A stretch of DNA of 64,000 nucleotides from Sulfitobacter sp. Lineage in GTDB: Bacteria > Pseudomonadota > Alphaproteobacteria > Rhodobacterales > Rhodobacteraceae. Positions 19,036-28,341 of the stretch are shown here, piece after piece. Each line of letters starts with the position of its first letter. The stretch's first letter is position 1. The stretch is taken from NCBI GenBank assembly GCA_029252045.1, contig JAQXCD010000036.1, positions 88,773-152,772 of the forward strand. Reading direction: 5' to 3'. A model generated the notes under the pieces. That model was given only the letters and a program-made list of their open reading frames with translations. It searched no databases and was not told where the DNA came from. The translations under genes were made by a program, and so were the position numbers.

Positions 19036-20370
19036 ATGCATAACTGGCTTCGTAAAAACCCTAACGTCCGCACAATCCGTGTGGCAGCTGCCGATCTTAA
19101 CGGCGTACCGCGCGGCAAACGTATTCCCACCCGCTTTGCGGATAAGATTACCCAGGAAGGCACCCGCTTTCCTTTCTCGGTGTTGAATCTTGATATCTGG
19201 GGCGAAGATATTGATGACAGCCCTCTGGTATTCGACAGCGGCGACCGTGACGGCGTCCTGAAACCGACCGAGCGTGGCTTTATGCCAATGCCGTGGCTGG
19301 AGGCGCCTTCCGGCCTGCTACCGATCTGGATGTTCCATGAAGATGGCCGCCCCTATGCAGGTGACCCACGCCATGCCCTGCGTTCTGTGCTGGACCGCTT
19401 CAAAGCGCGTGGCCTGACACCTGTTTGTGCCGTAGAGCTGGAATTCTTCTTGATTGATGACAGTGGCCGCAAGCTGCAAGTGCCACTCAGCCCGCGTTCG
19501 GGCAAGCGCCGCAAAGGGGCAGAAACGCTGTCAATCCGTGCGCTGGACCAGTTTGATGAATTCTTCACGGATCTCTATGACGCCTGCGAAGAAATGGACA
19601 TTCCCGCCGATACCGCCATATCAGAGGCCGGTCTGGGCCAGTTCGAAATCAACATGATGCATTGTGATGACGCCCTGCGCGCCGCCGATGATGCGTGGCT
19701 GTTCAAGATGCTGGTACGCGGCCTTGCGCGGCGTCACGGCTTTGCCGCCAGCTTTATGGCGAAACCATATGCGGATTATCCCGGTTCCGGCCTGCACACA
19801 CATTTTTCGGTGCTCGATACCGAAGGTAATAATGTGTTTGACGATGGCGGTCCTGATGGCACGGACACAATGCGCCACGCGGTTGCCGGTTGTCTTGAAG
19901 CAATGGCCGGCTCCGCCCTGATCTTTGCGCCGCATGCCAACAGTTTTGACCGGATGGTGCCGGGCAGTCACGCCCCCACCGGCATCAGCTGGGCCTATGA
20001 GAACCGCACATCCTCGATCCGCATTCCTTCTGGCAGCCACAAGGCCCGCCGGATCGAACACCGCGTGTCGGGTGGCGATGTGAATCCCTATCTGATGCTG
20101 GCCGCCGTTCTGGGTGCGGCCATCAACGGCATCGAAGATGGCAAAGAGCCGCCCGCCCCGATCACTGGCAATGCCTATGCCGCCGATCTGCCCCAAATCC
20201 CGCATACATGGGCCACGGCCATCGACGCATTCGAGAAAGACGCAGCGGTTGCACGGATATTCGCGCCGGAACTGATACAGAACCTTGTCCTGACCAAGCG
20301 GCAGGAACTACATTATATGGAAGAGCTCGACCGCGCCGAGCAGGTCGAGATTTATCTGGATACGGTGTAA
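19036..20370 (+). CDS. Glutamine-synthetase-like ligase (gamma-glutamylamine synthetase type), first copy
   Basis: GS-fold ligase (444 aa) of the PuuA/GlnA3 branch. Core motifs: CAVELEFFLID (metal site), EAGLGQFEINMMH, FMAKPYADYPGSGLHTHFSVLD, and SWAYENRTSSIRIP. Such enzymes add glutamate to an amine such as putrescine, starting the gamma-glutamyl route of polyamine breakdown. It lies 100 bases after the ABC permease and 4 bases before an amidotransferase gene. The substrate amine is not determinable here. Confidence 0.88.
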   Translation: MHNWLRKNPNVRTIRVAAADLNGVPRGKRIPTRFADKITQEGTRFPFSVLNLDIWGEDIDDSPLVFDSGDRDGVLKPTERGFMPMPWLEAPSGLLPIWMFHEDGRPYAGDPRHALRSVLDRFKARGLTPVCAVELEFFLIDDSGRKLQVPLSPRSGKRRKGAETLSIRALDQFDEFFTDLYDACEEMDIPADTAISEAGLGQFEINMMHCDDALRAADDAWLFKMLVRGLARRHGFAASFMAKPYADYPGSGLHTHFSVLDTEGNNVFDDGGPDGTDTMRHAVAGCLEAMAGSALIFAPHANSFDRMVPGSHAPTGISWAYENRTSSIRIPSGSHKARRIEHRVSGGDVNPYLMLAAVLGAAINGIEDGKEPPAPITGNAYAADLPQIPHTWATAIDAFEKDAAVARIFAPELIQNLVLTKRQELHYMEELDRAEQVEIYLDTV

Positions 20371-20373
20371 GAA

Positions 20374-21057
20374 ATGAAAATTGGTATTCTGCGCACAGGG
20401 CATTCCCCCGACGGCATGATCGAAACGATGGGCAATTACGACACCATGTTCGAGCGGTTGCTGGACGGAAATGACTTCACCTACGAGACATTCTCGGTGG
20501 TGGATGGTGAATTTCCCGCCGGTCCGCAAGACGCGGACGGGTGGTTGATCACCGGTTCCAAACACGGCGCCTATGAGGATCATGCGTGGATTCCGCCGCT
20601 GGAAGACCTGATACGGTCGATCAATGCAACGGGCAAGCCGCTGATTGGCGTGTGTTTTGGCCACCAGATCATCGCCCAAGCATTGGGTGGCAAGGTAGAG
20701 AAGTTCGAGGGCGGCTGGTCTGTCGGGCGCACCGAATACACGCTGGACGGTCAGCCGCTGGCGCTGAATGCGTGGCATCAGGATCAGGTAACCCAGCTGC
20801 CCGAAAGCGCGCGCGTTGTGGGTAGCTCGGACTTTTGTGCAAATGCCATGCTGGCCTATGGTGACAACATCTGGACCATCCAGCCTCACCCGGAATTCAA
20901 CCCCGCATTTGTCGACGGGCTGATCAAGACCCGCGGTAAAGGTGTGGTGCCTGACGCCCTGCTGGAAGCCGCAACAGCAGAACTGACCAAACCTCTCAAC
21001 AGCAACGATATCGCCGCCCGAATGGCGCAATTTTTCAAAAGCAAAGCGAGGTCCTAA
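20374..21057 (+). CDS. Class I glutamine amidotransferase-like protein
   Basis: 227-aa protein with the triad of class I amidotransferases: Cys in GVCFGHQII and His/Glu in IQPHPEFNP. It is more like a GuaA-type amidotransferase domain than the PuuD (peptidase C26) hydrolase. Between two GS-like ligases it may cleave a gamma-glutamyl intermediate or release ammonia from glutamine; this is inference. Its stop shares a base with the next ATG. Confidence 0.85.
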   Translation: MKIGILRTGHSPDGMIETMGNYDTMFERLLDGNDFTYETFSVVDGEFPAGPQDADGWLITGSKHGAYEDHAWIPPLEDLIRSINATGKPLIGVCFGHQIIAQALGGKVEKFEGGWSVGRTEYTLDGQPLALNAWHQDQVTQLPESARVVGSSDFCANAMLAYGDNIWTIQPHPEFNPAFVDGLIKTRGKGVVPDALLEAATAELTKPLNSNDIAARMAQFFKSKARS

Positions 21058-22415
21058 TGGCCGATTGGCAAGACAACCTTCCGGAAGCCGCGAAGGAATT
21101 TCTCAAGGACCGCCGTCTCGACGAGGTCGAATGTATCGTCCCCGACCTACCCGGCATTGCGCGCGGCAAGGCGGTGCCCGCCTCCAAATTCGCGCGGCAA
21201 GACAGCTTTCATCTGCCTGACAGCATCTTTTACCAGACTATTACAGGCGAATGGGGCGAAGCCGCAGGGTCGGATGGATTTATCGAGCGGGACATGATCC
21301 TGCGCCCCGATATGTCCACCGCCACAGCTGCACCTTGGACCGCCGACTGGACGCTCCAGATCATCCACGACGCTTACGATCGCGATGGCAATGCTATCCC
21401 CTACAGCCCGCGCAACGTGCTCAAGCGTGTGGTCGATCTCTACCGCGCCGAAGGGTGGGAACCTGTCGTGGCACCCGAGATGGAGTTTTATCTGACCGCC
21501 CGCAATCTGGACCCCGCGCAAGAAATCAAACCGATGATGGGCCGCTCGGGCCGTCCGGCTGCCGCGCGTCAGGCCTATTCGATGACGGCTGTGGATGAAT
21601 TTGGCCCCGTGATCGACGACATCTATGATTTCGCCGAAGCGCAGGGTTTCGAGATTGACGGCATTACGCAGGAAGGCGGCGCGGGCCAGTTGGAAATCAA
21701 CCTGCTGCACGGTGATCCGGTCAAGTTGGCGGATGAGGTGTTCTACTTCAAACGCCTGATCCGCGAAGCAGCCATGCGCCACGACTGCTATGCCACCTTC
21801 ATGGCAAAGCCGATCGAGGACGAGCCGGGATCGGCGATGCACATTCACCATTCGGTGCTGGACATCAACACGGGCAAAAACATGTTCTCTGATGCCGAAG
21901 GTAACGAGACCGAGGCGTTTATGCATTTCATCGCAGGGCTACAGGACCACATGCCCGCAGCACTGGCCGTGATCGCACCCTATGTAAATAGCTACCGCCG
22001 TTATGTGAAAGACCACGCAGCGCCGATCAATCTGGAATGGGGCCGTGACAACCGCACTACGGGCATCCGCGTACCGCTGAGCAGCCCTGCTGCGCGACGG
22101 GTGGAAAACCGGCTGGCGGGTATGGACTGCAACCCCTATCTGGGCATCGCCGCCTCCTTGGCCTGTGGCTATCTGGGCCTGAAGGCCGGCAAAATGCCCC
22201 TGCCCGAGTTCAAAGGCGACGCCTATGAGGGGGATGGTGACATCCCGCGCACCATGGGCGAAGCGCTGGATGTACTGGCAGAATCCACGGCTTTGCATGA
22301 GGTGCTTGGGCCGGAATTCATCCGTGTCTACAGCATTGTAAAAGCAGCGGAATATGAAGAATTCCTGCAAGTCATCTCGCCCTGGGAGCGGGAGCACCTG
22401 CTGCTGAACGTCTAG
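21057..22415 (+). CDS. Glutamine-synthetase-like ligase, second copy
   Basis: 452 aa, same fold as the gene at 19036 but clearly diverged. Motifs: VAPEMEFYLTARN, EGGAGQLEINLLHGDP, FMAKPIEDEPGSAMHIHHSV, EWGRDNRTTGIRVP and NRLAGMDCNPYLGIAASLACG. The opening RRLDEVECIVPDLPGIARGK is typical of GlnA-type gamma-glutamylputrescine synthetases. Two ligases in one operon suggests two amine substrates or two steps. Confidence 0.9.
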   Translation: MADWQDNLPEAAKEFLKDRRLDEVECIVPDLPGIARGKAVPASKFARQDSFHLPDSIFYQTITGEWGEAAGSDGFIERDMILRPDMSTATAAPWTADWTLQIIHDAYDRDGNAIPYSPRNVLKRVVDLYRAEGWEPVVAPEMEFYLTARNLDPAQEIKPMMGRSGRPAAARQAYSMTAVDEFGPVIDDIYDFAEAQGFEIDGITQEGGAGQLEINLLHGDPVKLADEVFYFKRLIREAAMRHDCYATFMAKPIEDEPGSAMHIHHSVLDINTGKNMFSDAEGNETEAFMHFIAGLQDHMPAALAVIAPYVNSYRRYVKDHAAPINLEWGRDNRTTGIRVPLSSPAARRVENRLAGMDCNPYLGIAASLACGYLGLKAGKMPLPEFKGDAYEGDGDIPRTMGEALDVLAESTALHEVLGPEFIRVYSIVKAAEYEEFLQVISPWEREHLLLNV

Positions 22416-22420
22416 CGCTG

Positions 22421-23722
22421 ATGAACCTTCTCTATGCAAATGACCGCTGCGGGGAATATCCCCCCAGCTGGTATGCGGCAACCGCTACACCGGCGCTGCC
22501 CTTTGCCCCGCTAAAGGGGGCGCATCGGGCGGATGTTTGCATTGTGGGTGCAGGCTATACCGGTCTGTCCGCTGCGCTGCATCTGGCACAGGCCGGCCGC
22601 AGTGTCATTTTGCTGGACGCCCAGCGCGTAGGCTTTGGGGCCTCAGGGCGTAACGGCGGGCAACTGGGCTCTGGTCAGCGGGCGGAACAGGACGCGCTGG
22701 AGGCGATGGTGGGCGATGCTGCGGCAGCGCGGCTGTGGGAACTGGCGGAAGATGCGAAGAACCTTGTTAAGTCACTCATTGCAGAGCATTCGATTGACTG
22801 TGATTTGAAGCCGGGTGTGGCGTGGACAGGCTCAACCGATGCCGAAGTGCGCCACCTGCATGGCTACGCCGAACATCTCGCGACAAAATACAGCTATGGT
22901 CACATCGAGACGTTGGACCATGCCGCACTACAAGGTGTCTGCCCTTCCCCCGATTATCGCGGCGGGATTTTGGATATGGATGCCGCACACCTGCATCCGC
23001 TTAACTTTGCACTGGGTCTGGCGCGGGCTGCTGTTGCCGCAGGTGTCCAGATATTTGAACGCAGCGCCGTGCACACCATAGACGAAGGCACCCCCGCAAC
23101 CCTGCGCACAGACGCAGGCCATGTGGTGGCAGATCATGTGATCCTTGCGTGCAATGGTTATCTGGGCGGGCTGAACCGGCGTGTCGCCGCACGGGTCATG
23201 CCGATCAACAATTTCATCGCCGCTACCGAGCCTTTGGGCGACCGGATTGCCGAGGTGCTGCCCCGCGACGTGGCCGTGGCCGACAGCCGCTTTGTCGTGA
23301 ATTATTTCCGGCTGAGTGGCGATGGCCGGCTTTTGTTTGGCGGAGGCGAGAGCTATGGCTACCGCTTCCCTTCCGATATTTCCGCCAAGGTCCGCAAACC
23401 GATGTCTGTTGTATTTCCCGCCCTGAAGGACGTGAAGATCGATTATGCGTGGGGCGGCACATTGGCCATCACCATGAAGCGTCTTCCCTATATGATGCGG
23501 GAGAATAACATTTTATCTGCTTCGGGCTATTCCGGTCACGGGGTTGGCACCGCCACTCACGCAGGTCAACTGATGGCGCGGGCCATCCAAGGCGACGGCG
23601 ACGGGTTTGATACGCTTGCCGCGCTGCCTAACACGCCGTTTCCGGGCGGACCTGCTGTGAGGTCACCCCTGCTGGTTCTAGCGATGAGCTGGTATGCGCT
23701 ACGCGACCGCTTGGGGCTGTAA
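22421..23722 (+). CDS. puuB: FAD-dependent amine oxidoreductase, PuuB-like
   Basis: DAO-family flavoprotein (433 aa). The dinucleotide motif VGAGYTGLSAAL is at 42-53, followed by GASGRNGGQLGSG, a hallmark of gamma-glutamylputrescine oxidase-like proteins, and C-terminal SGYSGHGVGTATHAGQLMA. It would oxidise the gamma-glutamylamine made by the two ligases upstream, yielding an aldehyde and ammonia. It ends the operon at a strong hairpin. Confidence 0.88.
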   Translation: MNLLYANDRCGEYPPSWYAATATPALPFAPLKGAHRADVCIVGAGYTGLSAALHLAQAGRSVILLDAQRVGFGASGRNGGQLGSGQRAEQDALEAMVGDAAAARLWELAEDAKNLVKSLIAEHSIDCDLKPGVAWTGSTDAEVRHLHGYAEHLATKYSYGHIETLDHAALQGVCPSPDYRGGILDMDAAHLHPLNFALGLARAAVAAGVQIFERSAVHTIDEGTPATLRTDAGHVVADHVILACNGYLGGLNRRVAARVMPINNFIAATEPLGDRIAEVLPRDVAVADSRFVVNYFRLSGDGRLLFGGGESYGYRFPSDISAKVRKPMSVVFPALKDVKIDYAWGGTLAITMKRLPYMMRENNILSASGYSGHGVGTATHAGQLMARAIQGDGDGFDTLAALPNTPFPGGPAVRSPLLVLAMSWYALRDRLGL

Positions 23723-23734
23723 CCGCTCAGCGCA

Positions 23735-23768
23735 TGAAGTAAGGCGGGCCTAAACCCGCCTTACTTCA
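23735..23768. terminator. Bidirectional terminator between puuB and phaR
   Basis: 14-bp perfect stem (TGAAGTAAGGCGGG paired with its complement at 23755-23768) and a 6-base loop CCTAAA, placed between convergent puuB and phaR. There is only a short A/T tail on either side (AAATT on the plus side), but stem strength and position argue for shared termination. Confidence 0.75.
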
Positions 23769-23784
23769 AATTCACCCCTGAAAA

Positions 23785-24342
23785 TTACTTCAGCTTGGAC
23801 AGCTTGTCTTGCAGCTCGGCCAATTGACGCTTGATCGCGGCCAGATCCTCGCTGCTGTCCGTTTCCCGTGCTTCCGGCTCGGCTGCGGGCCCCGTTGTGC
23901 CACCTTTCCAGCCACCGGTCATCGCCTTCAAGAAGACTTCCTGCTGGGCTTGCATAGCGTCAAAGCCCGGCATTTTGGACAGCGGGTTCATCGTGGTGAT
24001 ATTCTCCATCACCTTGGCCTGACCGTCGCGGAGCATCGCAAAGGACTGCTCGAGGAACTCGGGCACAACGCTGACCTTGCCAGTCATATAGCTGCGCACC
24101 AGATCGTTAAGCACATCTACAGGCAAAACGCTTTCACCCCGGCTTTCATGCTCGGCAATGATTTGGAGCAAATACTGGCGGGTCAGGTCATCGCCGGACT
24201 TCAGATCAATAATCTGAACCTCGCGACCATCGCGGATGAAACCTGCGATGTCTTCCAGTGTCACATAGTCACTGGTTTCGGTGTTGTAGAGGCGCCTGCT
24301 GGCGTATCTCTTGATCAGAAGGGGTTTGCCCGTTTCTGCCAT
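23785..24342 (-). CDS. phaR: Polyhydroxyalkanoate synthesis repressor PhaR
   Basis: DNA- and PHA-granule-binding repressor (185 aa). The N-terminal PHB/PHA accumulation regulator domain is plain: LLIKRYASRRLYNTETSDYV and VTLEDIAGFIRDG, followed by a PHB_acc domain (SRGESVLPVDVLNDLVRSYM) and a C-terminal coiled coil (AAIKRQLAELQDKLSKLK). In relatives PhaR represses phaP and its own gene until PHA granules titrate it. A perfect CTGC-N3-GCAG site lies 25 bases upstream of its start. Confidence 0.95.
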   Translation of the reverse strand: MAETGKPLLIKRYASRRLYNTETSDYVTLEDIAGFIRDGREVQIIDLKSGDDLTRQYLLQIIAEHESRGESVLPVDVLNDLVRSYMTGKVSVVPEFLEQSFAMLRDGQAKVMENITTMNPLSKMPGFDAMQAQQEVFLKAMTGGWKGGTTGPAAEPEARETDSSEDLAAIKRQLAELQDKLSKLK

Positions 24343-24366
24343 GTACGTTCCTCCGCGAAAGATGTG

Positions 24367-24377
24367 CTGCAGTGCAG
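24367..24377. promoter_or_regulatory. PhaR operator upstream of phaR
   Basis: CTGCAGTGCAG matches the CTGC-N3/4-GCAG form reported for PhaR of Paracoccus/Rhodobacter relatives. It sits 25 bases upstream of the phaR ATG, suiting autorepression. Confidence 0.65.
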
Positions 24378-24395
24378 CCTAGACGCCGCATGCGC

Positions 24396-24428
24396 AAAAA
24401 GAAAGGGCGAGCTGCATGCAGCTCACCC
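24396..24428 (-). terminator. Rho-independent terminator after phaP
   Basis: Read on the minus strand: GGGTGAGCTGC / GCAGCTCGCCC, 11-bp stem with one mismatch-wobble pair and a very tight centre, followed directly by TTTCTTTTT. It lies 50 bases after the phaP stop and upstream of phaR, so the very abundant phasin transcript can be separated from phaR. Confidence 0.8.
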
Positions 24429-24478
24429 TTCCTTTACACCGCCCACCGAGGGGAGAGCGGAAAATCTGGAAACCAGAC

Positions 24479-24928
24479 TTACTTTGCTGTCGCTTTTTTC
24501 GCAGCAGCAGTCACGTCGGATGTCGCTTTGGTCATTGCGGACTGTGCCTCGGAGGACATGTCTTTGCCGGCAGCCATCATCAGCTCAACTGTTTCCATCT
24601 GAACTTTTTTCGCAACTTCAGCGAAAGCAGCCATGTGCTCGGAAGCAGCTTCGGAGTAAGCCGTTGCGAAATCGGTCATTGCTTTTGCGTAGTCTGCTGG
24701 CTCGGACTTGGCTTTTGCCATTTCGGACAGTTTTGCAACTGTGTCTGTTGTCCACTTGGAAGAAATCTCTGTGGCTTTCTCTACAGCTGTCAGGGCAACG
24801 CCGGACAGTTTTTCGTTCAGTGTCGCGGATGTCTTGAAAGACGCGTTCATTGCGGATGTGTCGACTTTGAATGCGCCCATAACGTCTTTGAGCATTGCGG
24901 TCATGTCTGGTGTTGTTGCAGTTGCCAT
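24479..24928 (-). CDS. phaP: Phasin (PHA granule coat protein)
   Basis: 149-aa helical, Ala/Lys-rich protein of the phasin family that coats polyhydroxyalkanoate granules. Features: LKDVMGAFKVDTSAMNASFK, EKATEISSKWTTDTVAKLSE, and the Ala/Lys tail TAAAKKATAK. The ATG at 24928 is preceded by AGGACTACTCC; the upstream open extension is not used. PhaR-type sites lie in its upstream region. Confidence 0.92.
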   Translation of the reverse strand: MATATTPDMTAMLKDVMGAFKVDTSAMNASFKTSATLNEKLSGVALTAVEKATEISSKWTTDTVAKLSEMAKAKSEPADYAKAMTDFATAYSEAASEHMAAFAEVAKKVQMETVELMMAAGKDMSSEAQSAMTKATSDVTAAAKKATAK

Positions 24929-25060
24929 TGGAGTAGTCCTTTGTTTGCGCCGTCGGGCAAAATCACCCATCCGGAATTTCCTTTCGCATTACCCTGGGTC
25001 GCCCAAGATGCTGTGTCTGCAAACTTTATAGACGCTGCAGTGCGGCATTTCAAGCAATTT

Positions 25061-25071
25061 CTGCACCGCAG
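25061..25071. promoter_or_regulatory. PhaR operator upstream of phaP
   Basis: CTGCACCGCAG fits CTGC-N3-GCAG exactly, 133 bases upstream of the phaP ATG. A second TGC-rich stretch (CGCTGCAGTGCGGCA, 25033-25047) lies 14 bases closer. Together they resemble the double PhaR-binding region known upstream of phaP in relatives. Confidence 0.6.
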
Positions 25072-25107
25072 CATCCCGTAGGGGTTGTGTCCATTCTGCG
25101 TTAAATT

Positions 25108-26913
25108 TCAGCCCCTTGCCTTTACGGCAACATAGGTGCCGGGCGCGTCGCATAAAATTTCTTTGCCGCCTTCACCGGGAATACGGGCTGGAATCATCTC
25201 ACCCGAACGCTCGGTCAGCCATGCCTCCCAACGCGGCCACCATGATCCGGCTGTGAACTCGGCGCCTGCTTGCCAGTCCTCATAGCTCAGGGACAAATCC
25301 TGATTGGTGTAGTGACCATACTTACCCTTGCTGGGCGGATTGACGATACCCGCTATGTGGCCCGATTGGGTCATGATGAATGTCTTGTCCGTGCTCCCCA
25401 TCTGCTGGACACCGCGGTAGCTGTCTTTCCATGGGGCTATGTGATCAGTCTCGCAAGCGATAGCACACAGCGGTACATCCACTTCGTCCAGCACCAGATG
25501 GTGTCCGCACAGTTCAAACCCGCCATCCGCCAGCTCGTTGCGCTGGCACAGCCCGCGCAGATATTGCACCGCCATCTTTGCAGGCAGGTTGGCCCCGTCC
25601 CCGTTCCAATACAGCAGGTCGAACGCCGGCGGGGTTTCTCCCATCATGTAGCTTTTGACAGCGGGCCCGTAGACCAGATCATTCGAACGCAGGAATGAGA
25701 AAGTCCGCGCCATAACAATCGACGGCAGCAGCCCTTTGTCAGCAGTCTCGGCCTCGATCCCGTCGATAAAGTCATCCGTGAGGAAGGGCTGGAATTCACC
25801 TTGGTCAGAGAAATCCGTCAACGCGGTAAAGAAAGTGGCAGATTTCACCGATGTGTCGCCGCGCTGCTTCAGCAAGCTCAGCGTGAGGCTGAGTGTGGTG
25901 CCAGCGATGCAATAGCCCACAGCGTTGATCTGCTTTTCTCCCGTGATCGCTTTGATCTGCTCAAACGCGGTCACATAGCCATCCTCGACGTAGTCTTCCA
26001 TGCCGGTGTCGCGGTAGCTGGCATCGGGGTTCACCCATGACACCATAAACAGCGTATAGCCCTGATCCAGCACCCACTTCACAAAGGAGTTCTGCGCCTT
26101 GAGGTCCAGAATATAATACTTGTTAATCCACGGTGGAAAAACGACCAGTGGGGTGGCGTGGACCTGATCTGTCGTCGGCGTGTACTGGATCAGCTCGAAC
26201 ATCCTGTTGCGGAAGACAACCTTTCCCGGCGTGGTGGCAATGTTGCCGCCCAGCTCGAACGCACCTTCATCCGCCAACCGGACAATCAACTCGCCGTGGT
26301 TGGCCTCAAGATCCCCAATAAGGTTCTCCAAACCTTTGATCAGACTTTCACCTTCGGTATCCACCGCCCGTTGCAGCGCATCAGGGTTGGTTGCCAAAAA
26401 GTTGGTTGGACTCATCATGTCGATGATCTGGCGCGAGAAGTATTTGAGCCGCTGTTTCTCACGCGGCTCCATATCCTCAACATCTTCAACCGCCTGCGCC
26501 AGCGCGTCAGCGTTCATCATGTATTGCTGTTTGAGAAAGTTGAAATAGGGGTGCTGCTCCCACAGCGGGTTGGCAAAGCGGCGGTCTGTCGGGGTCCGGT
26601 CTTCGGGCGCGCTCAGCGTTCCCTTGGCAAGAGCCTGCTGGGCCTCCACGAAATGGGTGACGGATTTGGTCCAATAGCCCAGCTGGTGCTCGATCAGTTT
26701 GGCGGGATTGGTCATCGCCTCCTGCATGTAGGCTTTGGCGGCTTTGGTGAACAGATCCTGATTCGGGCCATCCAATGCGGCCTGATGCGTGTGTCTGTTG
26801 GCCAGAACCTTTGCCAGTCTCTCACGCAGAGCTTCAACTTTGTTAAGGTTTTGTGTCATCCGTGCAAGGGATTCAGCTGAGGGTTCACCAGCATTCGAGG
26901 AATTTGTTGTCAT
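25108..26913 (-). CDS. phaC: Class I polyhydroxyalkanoate synthase PhaC
   Basis: Polymerises 3-hydroxyacyl-CoA into PHA (601 aa, class I length). The lipase-like box G333-YCIAG holds nucleophile C335; catalytic Asp is in IACETDHIAPW and His in TQSGHIAGIVNPP. The N-terminal domain has FANPLWEQHPYFNFLKQQY, and PPWINKYYILDL is fully typical. It is divergent from the depolymerase gene and upstream of phaP-phaR on the same strand. Confidence 0.97.
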   Translation of the reverse strand: MTTNSSNAGEPSAESLARMTQNLNKVEALRERLAKVLANRHTHQAALDGPNQDLFTKAAKAYMQEAMTNPAKLIEHQLGYWTKSVTHFVEAQQALAKGTLSAPEDRTPTDRRFANPLWEQHPYFNFLKQQYMMNADALAQAVEDVEDMEPREKQRLKYFSRQIIDMMSPTNFLATNPDALQRAVDTEGESLIKGLENLIGDLEANHGELIVRLADEGAFELGGNIATTPGKVVFRNRMFELIQYTPTTDQVHATPLVVFPPWINKYYILDLKAQNSFVKWVLDQGYTLFMVSWVNPDASYRDTGMEDYVEDGYVTAFEQIKAITGEKQINAVGYCIAGTTLSLTLSLLKQRGDTSVKSATFFTALTDFSDQGEFQPFLTDDFIDGIEAETADKGLLPSIVMARTFSFLRSNDLVYGPAVKSYMMGETPPAFDLLYWNGDGANLPAKMAVQYLRGLCQRNELADGGFELCGHHLVLDEVDVPLCAIACETDHIAPWKDSYRGVQQMGSTDKTFIMTQSGHIAGIVNPPSKGKYGHYTNQDLSLSYEDWQAGAEFTAGSWWPRWEAWLTERSGEMIPARIPGEGGKEILCDAPGTYVAVKARG

Positions 26914-27023
26914 CGTAGTGGTTCCATCCTATGTTTGCACCTGCAGCATTTTCGCAGTTGGGCCTTAGTATCGCCTTATCGTGAGTGTAACCCGAGTTTG
27001 GGCGTCGAGACAGGAGTTCCGCA

Positions 27024-28337
27024 ATGCGTTTTATGGCAGCTTACGACATGATGGAGACAATCCGAAACACTAATGAGTGGATGGGAGCGTCTGCCAAGGC
27101 TTTAGCGGCTTATCCCGCTCTCTCGGTTTTCCCAAACCCCGCGCTTGAGATGGTTGGCGCTTGGGGCCAAGTAACCGAGCGTACGTTCGGCCGGATGGGC
27201 GTAAAGCCCGACTGGAACATCCCCCCCTTCGTCGGTGCCGAGGGCACTGACCGCCTCGTCTCGGAAGAAATCGTCTTGAAGGGTGATTTCTGTGATCTTC
27301 TGCACTTCCGCGTGCAAGGCCGCACAAAGCCTAAACGCCGTGTGCTGTTGGTCGCCCCCATGTCGGGCCACTATGCAACCTTGCTGCGCTCAACCGTGAT
27401 CAGCCTGCTGCCCGATTGCGAACTATTTATCACCGACTGGCACAATGCGCGCGATATCCCTGTCAGTGCCGGCAAGTTCGACATCGAAGATTACACCATG
27501 CATCTGGTGGATTACATCCGCCACCTCGGCCCCGACACGCATGTGATTGCCGTTTGCCAGCCAGCACCGCTTGCCCTTGCCGCAGTTGCGTATCTGGCTG
27601 AAGATGATTCCAAAACGCAGCCAAGCTCGCTGACCCTTATTGGTGGTCCGATTGACCCGGGCGCAGCACCTACGGAAGTCACAGACTTCGGCCATTCGGT
27701 GACCATGGGCCAGCTGGAGCAATCGATGATCCAGCAAGTCGGCTTTAAATACAAAGGGGTCGGACGCAAGGTCTACCCCGGTCTCCTCCAGCTCAGTTCC
27801 TTCATTTCGATGAATATGGACACGCATAAGGATGCATTCACAAACCAGATCCAGCGCGTCGCAAAAGGCGAAGCGCATGAGCACGACAAGCATAACAAAT
27901 TCTATGACGAATACCTGTCGGTGATGGATATGCCCGCCGAGTTCTACCTTTCGACCGTTGACCGCATTTTCCAGAAACATGAGATCGCCAAAAACGAATT
28001 TGTCGTTAACGGCAAAAAAGTGGACATCGGCAAAATCACCAGCACCGCAGTCATCACTGTCGAAGGTACTAAAGACGACATTACCGCGCCCGGCCAATGC
28101 ATTGCTGCACTTGCCCTGTGTACCGGGTTGTCTGACGACAAAAAGGCCAGCCATGTTGAAGACGGTGCCGGCCACTACGGTATTTTTGCAGGAAAAAGCT
28201 GGCGGAACAATATCCGCCCTCTGGTCATGGATTTCATCGACGACCACGAAAAAGCGACCCCTCCGGGCTACCGCGTAAAGCAGGCAGCAGAGGCCAAAAA
28301 GCTGAATGCCGAAGCTAAAAAAGCCAAGTCAGCGTAA
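27024..28337 (+). CDS. phaZ: Intracellular polyhydroxyalkanoate depolymerase PhaZ
   Basis: Mobilises stored PHA (437 aa). It belongs to the intracellular depolymerase family with a Cys nucleophile: the box VCQPAP has C178. Other marks: LLVAPMSGHYATLLRSTV, ELFITDWHNARDIPV, and the C-terminal GAGHYGIFAGKSWRNNIRPLV. It is divergent from phaC; the 110-base gap includes CTGC-N9-GCAG (26941-26957), a loose variant of the PhaR site. Confidence 0.95.
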   Translation: MRFMAAYDMMETIRNTNEWMGASAKALAAYPALSVFPNPALEMVGAWGQVTERTFGRMGVKPDWNIPPFVGAEGTDRLVSEEIVLKGDFCDLLHFRVQGRTKPKRRVLLVAPMSGHYATLLRSTVISLLPDCELFITDWHNARDIPVSAGKFDIEDYTMHLVDYIRHLGPDTHVIAVCQPAPLALAAVAYLAEDDSKTQPSSLTLIGGPIDPGAAPTEVTDFGHSVTMGQLEQSMIQQVGFKYKGVGRKVYPGLLQLSSFISMNMDTHKDAFTNQIQRVAKGEAHEHDKHNKFYDEYLSVMDMPAEFYLSTVDRIFQKHEIAKNEFVVNGKKVDIGKITSTAVITVEGTKDDITAPGQCIAALALCTGLSDDKKASHVEDGAGHYGIFAGKSWRNNIRPLVMDFIDDHEKATPPGYRVKQAAEAKKLNAEAKKAKSA

Positions 28338-28341
28338 AACG

